NCBI GenBank assembly: GCA_035701845.1 | Contig: DASSRJ010000064.1 | Location: forward strand, 37,885-101,884 | Origin: Pseudolabrys sp035701845 | GTDB taxonomy: Bacteria; Pseudomonadota; Alphaproteobacteria; Rhizobiales; Xanthobacteraceae | DNA length: 64,000 nt | Direction of reading: 5' to 3' | Shown here: piece after piece, positions 8,961-16,814 of the stretch | Layout: each line of letters begins with the position of its first letter | How positions within the stretch are numbered: position 1 is the first letter of the stretch | Translations under genes and position numbers: made by a program | The notes under the pieces: generated by a model | The model's database searches: none | Seen by the model: the letters and a program-made list of their open reading frames with translations, nothing else | What the model was told of the DNA's origin: nothing

Positions 8961-9806
8961 ATGCGTTTTGAGGGTACCAAGGCCTATGTGGCGACCGACG
9001 ATCTCAAGATCGCGGTCAATGCGGCGATCACGCTCGAGCGGCCGCTGCTGGTCAAAGGCGAGCCCGGCACGGGCAAGACAGTACTGGCGCTCGAGGTCGC
9101 CAAGGCGCTCGGAGCTCCGCTGATCGAATGGCACATCAAATCCACCACCAAGGCGCTGCAGGGTCTTTACGAATATGACGCGGTGTCGCGGTTGCGCGAC
9201 AGTCAGCTTGGCGACGAGCGCGTCAAGGACATCCGCAATTACATCAGGCGCGGCAAGCTCTGGGATGCGTTCGTTGCCGACGAGCGTCCTGTTCTCCTGA
9301 TCGACGAGATCGACAAGGCCGACATCGAGTTTCCCAACGACCTGCTGCAGGAGCTCGACCGCATGGAATTCTTTGTCTACGAAACCGGCGAGACCGTGAA
9401 GGCACGGCGCCGGCCGATCGTCGTCATCACCTCAAACAACGAAAAGGAACTGCCCGACGCTTTTTTGCGGCGATGCTTTTTCCATTACATCCGCTTTCCC
9501 GACGCCGACACCATGCGCGCGATCATCGAGGTGCATTTCCCCGGCATCAAGCAGAGGCTGGTCTCCGAAGCGTTGCGATTATTTTACGAAATCCGCGACG
9601 TTCCGGGCATGAAGAAGAAGCCTTCGACGTCCGAGCTCCTCGACTGGCTCAAGCTTTTGATGGCCGAAGATATAGGCCCGGAAACGTTGCGCGAGCGCGA
9701 TCCCAAGAAGCTTATTCCGCCGCTGCACGGAGCCCTGATCAAGAACGAACAGGATGTGCACCTGTTTGAGCGGCTTGCCTTCATGGCACGGCGCGAAGGC
9801 CGCTGA
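8961..9806 (+). CDS. MoxR-family AAA+ ATPase
   Basis: MoxR ATPases work with VWA-domain partners to activate or mature metal-containing enzymes and other complexes. The 281-aa product has Walker A GEPGTGKT (residues 33-40), Walker B VLLIDEIDKAD (about 111-121) and sensor-1 VVITSNN, followed by the arginine-finger region DAFLRRCFF. The ATG is preceded by GAGGAAGGG. The usual partner, a CoxE-like VWA protein, is not adjacent but lies at 18240-19415. A CoxD-like role in molybdenum enzyme maturation is possible given the IorAB genes at 21-24 kb; this is inference. Confidence 0.87.
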   Translation: MRFEGTKAYVATDDLKIAVNAAITLERPLLVKGEPGTGKTVLALEVAKALGAPLIEWHIKSTTKALQGLYEYDAVSRLRDSQLGDERVKDIRNYIRRGKLWDAFVADERPVLLIDEIDKADIEFPNDLLQELDRMEFFVYETGETVKARRRPIVVITSNNEKELPDAFLRRCFFHYIRFPDADTMRAIIEVHFPGIKQRLVSEALRLFYEIRDVPGMKKKPSTSELLDWLKLLMAEDIGPETLRERDPKKLIPPLHGALIKNEQDVHLFERLAFMARREGR

Positions 9807-9808
9807 CG

Positions 9809-10618
9809 TCAGGTCCCCGGTTTTTCCGTGCCGGCGCCGCGCGCGTCTTCGGGCGGATTCTCCGCATTGCTCGTCGGCGGCTGTGCCTCGGCCACCGCCG
9901 GCCCCGGAGGCGACAGCCAGCCCTGCTCCTTGGCATACACCAGGACCCGGTCGGCAATAGCGCGCCCGAGACGCCGTGCCGCAACCTCCACGTCGGGAGA
10001 CAGCCGCTCATTTGGACTCCCTGTCGATGCCACGATCGCGGCGATCTCCGCGTTGCGGGCAGCGGCGACCTTGGGCGGCACCGCGGGCTCACGCCTGGCT
10101 GCGGTCGCTTCGGCATCGAACGTGAGCACCTGGCGCTTGCTTCCCGCGGAAAACAGCGACGCGTTAACGGCCGCAGCCACGTGGCCCCGCCCCGCACCGA
10201 AGCCGAAGCTGTTTTTGTTCTTGGCCGTGACCGGTTCGCCCGGCCGAAGGCTGCCCGACACAACAAAGGCGCTTTGGTCGAGCGTGACGGCATCTTCCGC
10301 GCCAGGCTGCGCTTCGAGGCCGGCCTCGCGCAGGCCGGCGACGATGGTGGCGACGATCTCGTCGTTGACTCGCTCGGTCGTGCGCTGCCGGCGTTCGTGC
10401 GTGGGGTAAGCGCCGACCTTGCGTTCAAGCCGCGCCGTATAACCGCGATCGATGGCGACCACGTCGGAAGAAAATGTGAAGTCGGAGACGAGGATGATCT
10501 TCGGTTTCGGTTCGGCGCCGGCCACTCGGGTCTGCAGGCCGCCGTTGTAAATAGTGCAGCCGCCCAACAGGAGACCGGCGGCCGCCGAACAGAAGCTTGT
10601 CAGGGTGAGTGAACGCAT
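9809..10618 (-). CDS. DUF4410-like lipoprotein
   Basis: The 269-aa product starts at the ATG at 10618 and has a lipoprotein signal ending in the lipobox LLLGGC. It should therefore be anchored in the cell envelope. The region after the signal (KPKIILVSDFTFSSDVVAID) and the later part (VNDEIVATIVAGLREAGL, SAFVVSGSL) fit the DUF4410 family, whose function is unknown. The C-terminus is Pro/Glu-rich. The frame stays open upstream to 11173, but that part is antisense to the oxidoreductase gene and is not coding. It lies 13 bases after the stop of the upstream oxidoreductase and may be co-transcribed with it. Confidence 0.72.
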   Translation of the reverse strand: MRSLTLTSFCSAAAGLLLGGCTIYNGGLQTRVAGAEPKPKIILVSDFTFSSDVVAIDRGYTARLERKVGAYPTHERRQRTTERVNDEIVATIVAGLREAGLEAQPGAEDAVTLDQSAFVVSGSLRPGEPVTAKNKNSFGFGAGRGHVAAAVNASLFSAGSKRQVLTFDAEATAARREPAVPPKVAAARNAEIAAIVASTGSPNERLSPDVEVAARRLGRAIADRVLVYAKEQGWLSPPGPAVAEAQPPTSNAENPPEDARGAGTEKPGT

Positions 10619-10631
10619 CGGTATGGAGATC

Positions 10632-11969
10632 CTAGGGCGCGGCAACGGTATCTTTGCGCTCCGCGCGCGCCTGGCGGCGGGCACGCGCGCGAGCGCGGTA
10701 ACGGGAAATTTCTTCTTCCAGACGGTCGACTGGCCTCGAGCCCCAGTAAATCCCTTGAGCAACAATACGGCCGAGCAAACCGCCGGCCCAGACCAATTCA
10801 TAGGGAGCGAAGAGCCGCCAGGTCTGATCGCTGTCGACAATCCCGCGCGCGACGAGTTCGCCGGCCATCGCGCTGGTGTTGAGGCCGTGGCCGCCGAAAC
10901 CGCTTGCCAGCCACAGGCCGCGCTCGATCTCGCCGATCTGCGGCATGCGGTGCACCGTCCGCCCGAACGTTCCGTTCCACAAATGGGCAACCTCGATTTT
11001 CCCGAGGTCCGGAAAAGTCCGCCGGACGTCGTTGGCCAGCGCGTTGCCGACAAAGCGCGGATTGGCTTCCCAGGCGCGCATGCGACCCGACCATTGCAGG
11101 CGGTCGCCTCCGACGATGCGATAGTGATTGTCGGCACGATCGGAATCACTGACTGCGCCGCGATAGCGCACAACCTCGTGCAGAATTTCGCCGATCGGTT
11201 CCGTCACCATGACGAAAGTCGTGACCGGCAGCAAAGTCGCCGCAAGTTGCGGCATCAATGCACCCAGGTGAACATTGCCGGCGAGCACAACATGCGCGGC
11301 GCGCACACGGCCATCGGGAGTGACGATGCGCTTGCGCACGCCGGCGGGATCAAGCGACACCGCCGGTGTCGCCTCAAAAATGCGCGCACCGGCGTTTTCG
11401 GCGAGTGCCGCAAGCCCGAGCGCATAGTTGTGCGGATCGATGTGAAAAGCCTGCCGGTAATGGACCGCGGCGAAATATCGCGGGCTGCGCAGCTGCTCCC
11501 GGACTCTTCCCGCAGGCCAGAATTCGACGTCGGCGCCGATCCAGCGCATGCGTTCAGCTTCGGCGCGCAGCGCCGCTGGGTTGTCGGTCTTCGATACGTG
11601 CAGCCAGCCGTTGATGAGGTCGACACCGGGCATGCTCGTGTCAAGAATTGTGCGCCGGACATATTCGAGACCCTGCTCGGAAAGCGCCCAGAGCTGCTTT
11701 GCATGATCGAGGCCGGTGCGCTCGACGATGTCGTCGATGCCCTCGAAATAGCCGGGCAGCACAAATCCCAGGTTGCGGCCCGAAGCCGCCCAGGCCACGT
11801 GAGCCGCTTCCAGCACCGCGACCGACCAGCCCCGCTGGGCCACCTCGCGTGCGACGGTGAGGCCGGCAAGCCCGGCCCCGATCACGCAGACGTCGACGTC
11901 GAGATCGAGGTTGAGCGGCGGACGGTCCGGCCGTGCAACGCTCGTCGCCTCATACCAGCCGGCTTCCAT
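10632..11969 (-). CDS. FAD-dependent oxidoreductase of the DAO (D-amino-acid oxidase) family
   Basis: DAO-family enzymes oxidise the C-N bond of amines or amino acids, passing electrons to FAD. The Rossmann motif VCVIGAGLAGLTVAREVA appears near residue 27, counting from the ATG at 11969. Family signatures follow: AASGRNLGFV, and WLASGFGGHGLNTSAMAGEL near the C-terminus. The general architecture resembles gamma-glutamylputrescine oxidase (PuuB) and related amine oxidases, but the substrate cannot be read from sequence. A longer frame to 12035 exists; the shorter start gives the typical MEAGWYEATS opening. The basic Arg-rich tail after residue 420 is unusual. Confidence 0.82.
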   Translation of the reverse strand: MEAGWYEATSVARPDRPPLNLDLDVDVCVIGAGLAGLTVAREVAQRGWSVAVLEAAHVAWAASGRNLGFVLPGYFEGIDDIVERTGLDHAKQLWALSEQGLEYVRRTILDTSMPGVDLINGWLHVSKTDNPAALRAEAERMRWIGADVEFWPAGRVREQLRSPRYFAAVHYRQAFHIDPHNYALGLAALAENAGARIFEATPAVSLDPAGVRKRIVTPDGRVRAAHVVLAGNVHLGALMPQLAATLLPVTTFVMVTEPIGEILHEVVRYRGAVSDSDRADNHYRIVGGDRLQWSGRMRAWEANPRFVGNALANDVRRTFPDLGKIEVAHLWNGTFGRTVHRMPQIGEIERGLWLASGFGGHGLNTSAMAGELVARGIVDSDQTWRLFAPYELVWAGGLLGRIVAQGIYWGSRPVDRLEEEISRYRARARARRQARAERKDTVAAP

Positions 11970-12073
11970 GACTACTTTTCTTCCATTGATCCATCGATGC
12001 GAATTTGCCGCAGCACGCGGCGCGGCGGCGAACACATGCTAGACTGAGCCCCGCCGCTGTCGACCTCCATAGC

Positions 12074-12607
12074 ATGACCATGCGACGTCTCCTGCTATTT
12101 CGTCACGCCAAGGCCGAACGTTCCGAACCGGGCATGGAAGACCGTGCACGACGGCTGGTGGAACGTGGACAAAAGGATGCCGCGACGGTCGGCGCCTATA
12201 TGGCCTCCCACGCGCTGATACCGGACCGGGTGATCACATCCCCGTCGTCGCGCACCCAGGAAACCTGGAAATTCGCCGCCCCAGCCTTCAAGCCGGCGCC
12301 GGCCGTCATTTCGGCAGAACGGCTTTATAACGCAGCGCCGCATGATGTCCTTGGAGTCATCAAGGGAGCGCCGGCCGCCGCGAAAAGCCTTCTCATCGTG
12401 GGTCACAATCCCGGCCTGCACGCAGTCGCGTTGATGCTCGTCGCCTCGGGCGATATCGAAAGCCGCGAACGCCTGCGGGAGAAAATGCCCACTTGCGGAC
12501 TGGCGATCATCGATTTCGCCTTCGACGACTGGGCAAAACTGCATCTTCAATCCGGGCGGCTCGAGCGTTTCGTCACGCCCAAGTTACTGTCTGCTGCCGC
12601 CAATTGA
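12074..12607 (+). CDS. SixA-like histidine phosphatase (phosphoglycerate mutase superfamily)
   Basis: SixA-type enzymes remove phosphate from phosphohistidine, for example on HPt domains. The 177-aa product opens MTMRRLLLFRHAKAE, with the catalytic RHAK in place of the usual RHG. The second active-site His is in IVGHNPGLH, and SPSSRTQET forms the phosphate pocket. The start at 12074 was chosen over an upstream in-frame codon because the RHAK strand must be near the N-terminus. It is divergent from the oxidoreductase gene. An HPt protein lies at 27.1 kb, but a link between them is speculation. Confidence 0.85.
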   Translation: MTMRRLLLFRHAKAERSEPGMEDRARRLVERGQKDAATVGAYMASHALIPDRVITSPSSRTQETWKFAAPAFKPAPAVISAERLYNAAPHDVLGVIKGAPAAAKSLLIVGHNPGLHAVALMLVASGDIESRERLREKMPTCGLAIIDFAFDDWAKLHLQSGRLERFVTPKLLSAAAN

Positions 12608-12683
12608 GGCAATAGCCGGCACTCAACGTGCGCACGAAAACGTGTCATGATTGCAGCCTTGCAGCGAAACGAGGGGCGCTGTC

Positions 12684-13109
12684 ATGTACAACAAGATTTT
12701 GGTACCGGTCGATCTTGCTGACACCGACCTGGCGAAGCCCGCTATCACCACGGCAGTCGAGATGGCTCGGGGCGCCGGCGGATCGGTGCGCCTGGTAAAT
12801 GTCCTGGCGATGACGCCGGTCATGCTGGCGGAATACGTACCGCCCGATTTTGATGTCCAACAGCGCAAGTCGGCCGAGGAAGCATTGACCATCATCGCAC
12901 AGGAATGTGGTCTTGATGCAGCGCACGTTTCGGCGACCGTGCGCCAGGGCGGCATCTATCACGAGGTGCTCGAGGAGGCGAAAAACTTCAACGCCGACCT
13001 GATCGTAATGAGCTCGCACCGTCCCGCCATGCGCACCTATTTTCTGGGGTCGAACGCCGGGCACGTTGTGCGCTACGCAAAATGCTCAGTGCTGGTGGTG
13101 CGCAACTAG
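12684..13109 (+). CDS. Universal stress protein (UspA family)
   Basis: The 141-aa protein begins MYNKILVPVDLADTDLAKPA, the usual single-domain Usp start, after a GAGGGG ribosome site. It ends with the ATP-loop pattern FLGSNAGHVVRYAKCSVLVV, matching G-2x-G-9x-(S/T), so it probably binds ATP. Single-domain Usps form dimers and are induced by growth arrest, low oxygen or oxidative stress. It follows the SixA-like gene by 76 bases on the same strand. Confidence 0.9.
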   Translation: MYNKILVPVDLADTDLAKPAITTAVEMARGAGGSVRLVNVLAMTPVMLAEYVPPDFDVQQRKSAEEALTIIAQECGLDAAHVSATVRQGGIYHEVLEEAKNFNADLIVMSSHRPAMRTYFLGSNAGHVVRYAKCSVLVVRN

Positions 13110-13127
13110 AGAAGCGCGCCGGCAACC

Positions 13128-13724
13128 CTATTCCCGCGGCATGACGTCGGCCGGCAGCGCATCCGGCCGGTATGTGCCCGGTCGATTCCGGCGAAAGAAA
13201 TTGCCGGCCTGCCAAAGGTAGAGCACGAGGAAAGCACCGACGATCGCCGCACTGGTCGTCGCGCCCGCTTGCAAAGCGCGCACGATAAGGGCGGCGAGCC
13301 CGATTGCGGCTCCCGCAAAGACCAGAATGCCCAGCCAATAGATCAGCGGGTTGCTGCCGCGCTCGAACTGCGTCGAGCCGTTCGCCAGCGAGATGCGCCG
13401 ATGCAATTCCCTCACGAACGAGGAATAGGCGCCGTCAAGCCGCTCCTGTTCCACCATGCTTTTCCATGAGCTTGAGCTGATCAGCAGCTTCGGAGAGCCA
13501 TCGGCCCACAGCTCCGTCACGAAGCGGTGCGACTGCATGCTGTTCGGCCGGTACGACACGCGCAAGCGCCGAACACGATCAAATGGAATGCTGCCGGATC
13601 GCAGACCGGCGGCCCAGTTGATGCTCCGTTCGGTCAGACTGAACTCACGAAATGCCCCGAACACCGACGGCCGGTAGCTGTAGGAGACGGTTTTGCTCGT
13701 GGCGTCCGCGACCCGCCCGGTCAT
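13128..13724 (-). CDS. Two-helix membrane protein of unknown function
   Basis: The 198-aa product has a soluble N-terminal half resembling a membrane-proximal PH-like beta domain (YSYRPSVFGAFREFSLTE, then IPFDRVRRLRVSYRP). Two hydrophobic helices follow (LIYWLGILVFAGAAIGLAAL and AAIVGAFLVLYLWQAGNFF), ending in a short basic tail. Two ATG codons lie side by side (13727 and 13724); GGGGAGGG is best spaced for 13724. The frame extends to 13802 without added conservation. It converges on the Usp gene, 18 bases apart. The function is unknown. Confidence 0.6.
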   Translation of the reverse strand: MTGRVADATSKTVSYSYRPSVFGAFREFSLTERSINWAAGLRSGSIPFDRVRRLRVSYRPNSMQSHRFVTELWADGSPKLLISSSSWKSMVEQERLDGAYSSFVRELHRRISLANGSTQFERGSNPLIYWLGILVFAGAAIGLAALIVRALQAGATTSAAIVGAFLVLYLWQAGNFFRRNRPGTYRPDALPADVMPRE

Positions 13725-13912
13725 CATGCCCTCCCCGTGTCGTTTGTCGACGTGTGCCTTCCGGGCCACGAACCGTCCGAAAAACAGTTTCGGGAAACTC
13801 ACAGGCCCTGTGGGCGAGTGTTCCCAAGGTCGAAGGTATATAATATCGTGGCATTGCTACTGCGGCGTTTGGGGCTGTTCGCAGGCGTTTTCGGGGTTGG
13901 GGAGGCGTCGCT

Positions 13913-15412
13913 ATGGCGAAGTTGTCGGACCTTTTTGGCCGCAAAGGCTTGGCCGGGCCCGACAAATTGACCGGCGACCGTAACGGCAACGGCGGCGACC
14001 CGATCTCCATCGACAACCTGTCCGACGTCGGCTCGCGCATGGGCGAGGAAAACGAGGTTTTGCGCAACCTCCTGAGCGACACCGGGCGCAAGATCAGCGA
14101 GCTTGATGACCTCAAGGAGGCCTTCGACAAGCTGGTGGCGCCGTTCAACAGTACGTTGCGCGCGCTTGAACAGGAAAAATCGCAGACCCTCAACCTGTCG
14201 GGCATGCTGGCCGAGGCCCGCACGGCCTACGAGACCCTGCGCACCGAGTATTACCAGGTCGAGCGGAAGGCCACCGCGCTTGAGGCCGAAGTTGAAAAGC
14301 TGCGCGAGGACGTTGAGCTTTCGCGTGAAACAAATCGCGGACTCGAAAGTGCACGGCTGGAGCTCACCGACGAGCTCAATGCCCTGCGTGCGCATGCCTC
14401 CGAGCTTGACCGGCAGCTTTCGCACGAAACCACGCAGCGCCGCGCGGTGGTCGAAGCCCGGCGCACGTTGCAGGATCAGTTCGACGCCGCCGAAAAGCGC
14501 ATTGTACAGCTTGAGGGGGAGCTCGCCGCTGCGCGCGAGAAGCTGACGCTGCTCGAAGACGAGAAGCGCTCGCTGCAGATCGCGATCGATCAGGCCCTCA
14601 ACGAGACCGCGCGGCTGACCCGCCGGTTGACCGAAAGCGAGAACACCCTGACTGCGACTCGCGCTCAGCTCGGTAAAGTCGAGGCAAGCTTTGCTGAAGC
14701 CTATGCGGAGCGCGGCCGGCTCGGCGCCGCTCTCGACGAAGCGAAAGAACAGCATCTCGCCGAGCGCAACAGCCTGAACATGCGCCTTGACGCATTGCAA
14801 TCGCGTGCTGCGACCGCCGAACGGCTTCTGTCCGAGGCGCGGCAGAATCTCATCGTCCGTACCGAGGAAGTGCGCGCCTTCGACCGCAAATCGGTCGAAG
14901 CGACGATCGCCCGCAACAACGCTGAAAAACGTCTTGCGCAGATCGAAGCGCAACACGAGGCCCGCGAGCGCGTGATCAGGGACCATGAACAGGCACGCAC
15001 GGCCCTGGCCGAACGCAACAACGCACTGACCAAGACTCTCAAGGTGCGCGAAACAGGCATGGCGCGAGCCGAAGAAAAGATCGCCGCGCTCACCGAGCGC
15101 AACGGCCATCTGGAAGCGGACATTCAGATAAGCCGCACCAACATCGAGAAGCGTGTCGAGGATCTCAATTCGGCATTGCAGCGCGAGCGCATGGAGCGAG
15201 CCGTTGTTGAGGGCGCGCTGGAAGCCGCTCGCAAGGACAATTCCCGCCTGCAGAGCGAGGTCGCCGCACTGCGGTCCACCTTGCGCCGGGGCGCGCCGCT
15301 GGATGACACACCGGCGCCGCCTGCCGAGGCCGCCAACGACGAAACGCCGCCCAGAGGCAAGCGCGTGAAGGGGGCCGAAGGACCGCAGGCCGAGGCCGGC
15401 GGAAAAGGCTGA
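13913..15412 (+). CDS. Long coiled-coil protein, crescentin-like (paralogue 1)
   Basis: The 499-aa product has a short non-helical head (MAKLSDLFGRKGLAGPDKLT), an almost unbroken heptad-rich coiled coil from about residue 45 to 460, and a Pro/Lys-rich tail. There is no signal peptide or membrane helix. The head-rod-tail plan and length resemble crescentin, the intermediate-filament-like curvature protein of Caulobacter (457 aa). Similar Hyphomicrobiales proteins are often mislabelled chromosome-partitioning proteins. A close paralogue lies at 16815-18239, with matching segments such as LEDEKR, ENTL/EAAL-type turns and a shared VVEGALE(A/T)ARKD near the end. A cytoskeletal or scaffold role is inferred. 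Confidence 0.7.
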   Translation: MAKLSDLFGRKGLAGPDKLTGDRNGNGGDPISIDNLSDVGSRMGEENEVLRNLLSDTGRKISELDDLKEAFDKLVAPFNSTLRALEQEKSQTLNLSGMLAEARTAYETLRTEYYQVERKATALEAEVEKLREDVELSRETNRGLESARLELTDELNALRAHASELDRQLSHETTQRRAVVEARRTLQDQFDAAEKRIVQLEGELAAAREKLTLLEDEKRSLQIAIDQALNETARLTRRLTESENTLTATRAQLGKVEASFAEAYAERGRLGAALDEAKEQHLAERNSLNMRLDALQSRAATAERLLSEARQNLIVRTEEVRAFDRKSVEATIARNNAEKRLAQIEAQHEARERVIRDHEQARTALAERNNALTKTLKVRETGMARAEEKIAALTERNGHLEADIQISRTNIEKRVEDLNSALQRERMERAVVEGALEAARKDNSRLQSEVAALRSTLRRGAPLDDTPAPPAEAANDETPPRGKRVKGAEGPQAEAGGKG

Positions 15413-15433
15413 AACACGCCCAACGCGGGATTT

Positions 15434-15466
15434 GAAGCGCGGCCAGGTCCCGCGCTTCTTTGTTTT
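15434..15466 (+). terminator. Rho-independent terminator after coiled-coil gene 1
   Basis: A perfect 9-bp stem (gaagcgcgg 15434-15442, ccgcgcttc 15450-15458) with a 7-base loop runs into TTCTTTGTTTT. It lies 22 bp past the stop, so paralogue 1 is probably a single-gene unit. Confidence 0.8.
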
Positions 15467-15505
15467 GGGGCCACGCCGACTGACAAACACGGCGGACACC
15501 CCTAT

Positions 15506-15745
15506 ATGACCTTCATGCGCATCTTGCTCGTCGCCGTGCCTTTGCTGGCGCTGTTGGTATTTTCAGTCTGGTTCGCCGTCGTCGCTTGGGAGCGCCTCGG
15601 CGGCGAGGCAATTCCCGCATACGGATACGTGGCCATCGCCGGCGGCGTGGTATTTTCGCTCCTGATCGGTGGCGGCCTGATGGCGTTGGTCTTTTACAGC
15701 AATCGCCATGGCTATGACGACCTGAGCAACAGCGACCGGCGCTGA
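15506..15745 (+). CDS. Small two-helix membrane protein
   Basis: The 79-aa product has two hydrophobic segments, about residues 5-27 (ILLVAVPLLALLVFSVWFAV) and 41-63 (GYVAIAGGVVFSLLIGGGLM), and a short polar tail with YDDLSNSDRR. Both ends are predicted on the same side of the membrane. It sits between the two coiled-coil paralogues and upstream of a methyltransferase. The function is unknown. ATG 15506 or 15515 could be the start. Confidence 0.7.
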   Translation: MTFMRILLVAVPLLALLVFSVWFAVVAWERLGGEAIPAYGYVAIAGGVVFSLLIGGGLMALVFYSNRHGYDDLSNSDRR

Positions 15746-15831
15746 GCCGTCATTCTGAATTTTCATACGTGACGGCGTATCGCACGCGCGTGGGACAGGC
15801 TATGTATGCCGCCGGAGCGATCGGGAAAGTC

Positions 15832-16587
15832 ATGAACAAGAGCCTTGTCCAGGAAGAATTCGGCAAGACCGCCGCAAGCTATCTGACCAGCAAGCCGCAC
15901 GCGCTCGGCAAAAGTCTCGAGCGGCTGGTCACCCTCGCCTCCCCGCAAAAGGACTGGCATGTCCTCGATGTCGCGACCGGCGGCGGCCATGTCGCGTACG
16001 CTTTTGCGCCGCATGCCGCGCGCGTATGGGCCACCGACATCACGCAGGAAATGCTCGATATGGTGAAGGCCGAGGCGCAGAAGCGCGGCCTGCCGAACGT
16101 ACGAACCGCCTATGCCAAAGCTGAAGCGATGCCGTTCGAAGATGCAAGCTTCGACCTGGTGACCTGTCGCATTGCGCCGCACCACTTCGATTCAATTCCC
16201 GCTTTCCTCGGCGAGGTCCATCGCGTGCTCAAGCCGAATGGATTGTTCGCGCTGGTCGACAATGTCGTGCCCGAAGGAAGCGTCGGAGACTACATCAATG
16301 CCTTTGAACGCTTCCGCGACCCGAGCCACCTGCGCGCCTGGACGATGCAAGAATGGCGAGACGCATTAAAGAAGGCGCGCCTGGCGATCGAGCATGAAGA
16401 GCAGATTTACAAGACAATGGATTTCAGGAGCTGGGCGAGCCGCCACGATGCGACAATGCAGGCGCTGCTGCGCTCGATGCTGGCCGAGGTCACCCCGGCG
16501 GTGAAGGCGGCCATCGAGCCGCAGGGCGCGGGCGCAGAGCTCACCTTCCGGCTTTGCGAAGGGCTGTTCATCGCCAAACGTATCTGA
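15832..16587 (+). CDS. Class I SAM-dependent methyltransferase (UbiE/Methyltransf_11 type)
   Basis: The 251-aa protein has the SAM-binding motif I LDVATGGGHVAYAFA, the acidic end of strand 2 (WATDIT), motif II around FDLVTCRIAPHHF, and motif III RVLKPNGLFALVD. The MNKSLVQEEFGKTA start at 15832 fits the family best; in-frame GTG 15769 and ATG 15802 would lengthen it. The substrate is unknown; UbiE-like enzymes methylate quinones or small lipids. It is followed by about 230 bp of AT-richer DNA before coiled-coil gene 2. Confidence 0.83.
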   Translation: MNKSLVQEEFGKTAASYLTSKPHALGKSLERLVTLASPQKDWHVLDVATGGGHVAYAFAPHAARVWATDITQEMLDMVKAEAQKRGLPNVRTAYAKAEAMPFEDASFDLVTCRIAPHHFDSIPAFLGEVHRVLKPNGLFALVDNVVPEGSVGDYINAFERFRDPSHLRAWTMQEWRDALKKARLAIEHEEQIYKTMDFRSWASRHDATMQALLRSMLAEVTPAVKAAIEPQGAGAELTFRLCEGLFIAKRI

Positions 16588-16710
16588 CGGCAAGGCTCCG
16601 GCCCGTGGTCAATGCGGCCGTTAACGGCAGCCGAAATTCTGCATTTCGAGCGCGCGGCGGCCGAAAATCTGCCTTGTGCCAAGTGTTTGTAATACTGCAA
16701 TATTTTGCCG

Positions 16711-16725
16711 TTAACCTTTCATTTA
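16711..16725 (+). promoter_or_regulatory. Possible CtrA box upstream of coiled-coil gene 2
   Basis: TTAA-CCTTTCA-TTTA fits the CtrA pattern TTAA-N7-TTAA with one mismatch, in an AT-richer stretch 90 bp before the start at 16815. A second TTAG/TAAC pair follows near 16747. CtrA controls many division and flagellar genes in alphaproteobacteria. The match is weak on its own. Confidence 0.3.
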
Positions 16726-16814
16726 CCCACAGATATTCAGATTCCGTTAGGATCTATTAACAGTGTGATTCGGCGTCGCTTCGGCCGGGCGAATCGGCGG
16801 TCAGGGGATCACCA

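Noticed and set aside
10619..11173. N-terminal extension of the DUF4410-like lipoprotein frame
   Set aside because: The extension is antisense-frame sequence within the oxidoreductase gene; the lipoprotein signal starts only at the ATG at 10618.
13799..15499. A 566-codon open frame antisense to coiled-coil gene 1
   Set aside because: It is the shadow of a GC-rich, heptad-biased gene; the product is Leu/Arg/Gly-rich without domains, and the plus-strand gene has a ribosome site, clear protein pattern and terminator.
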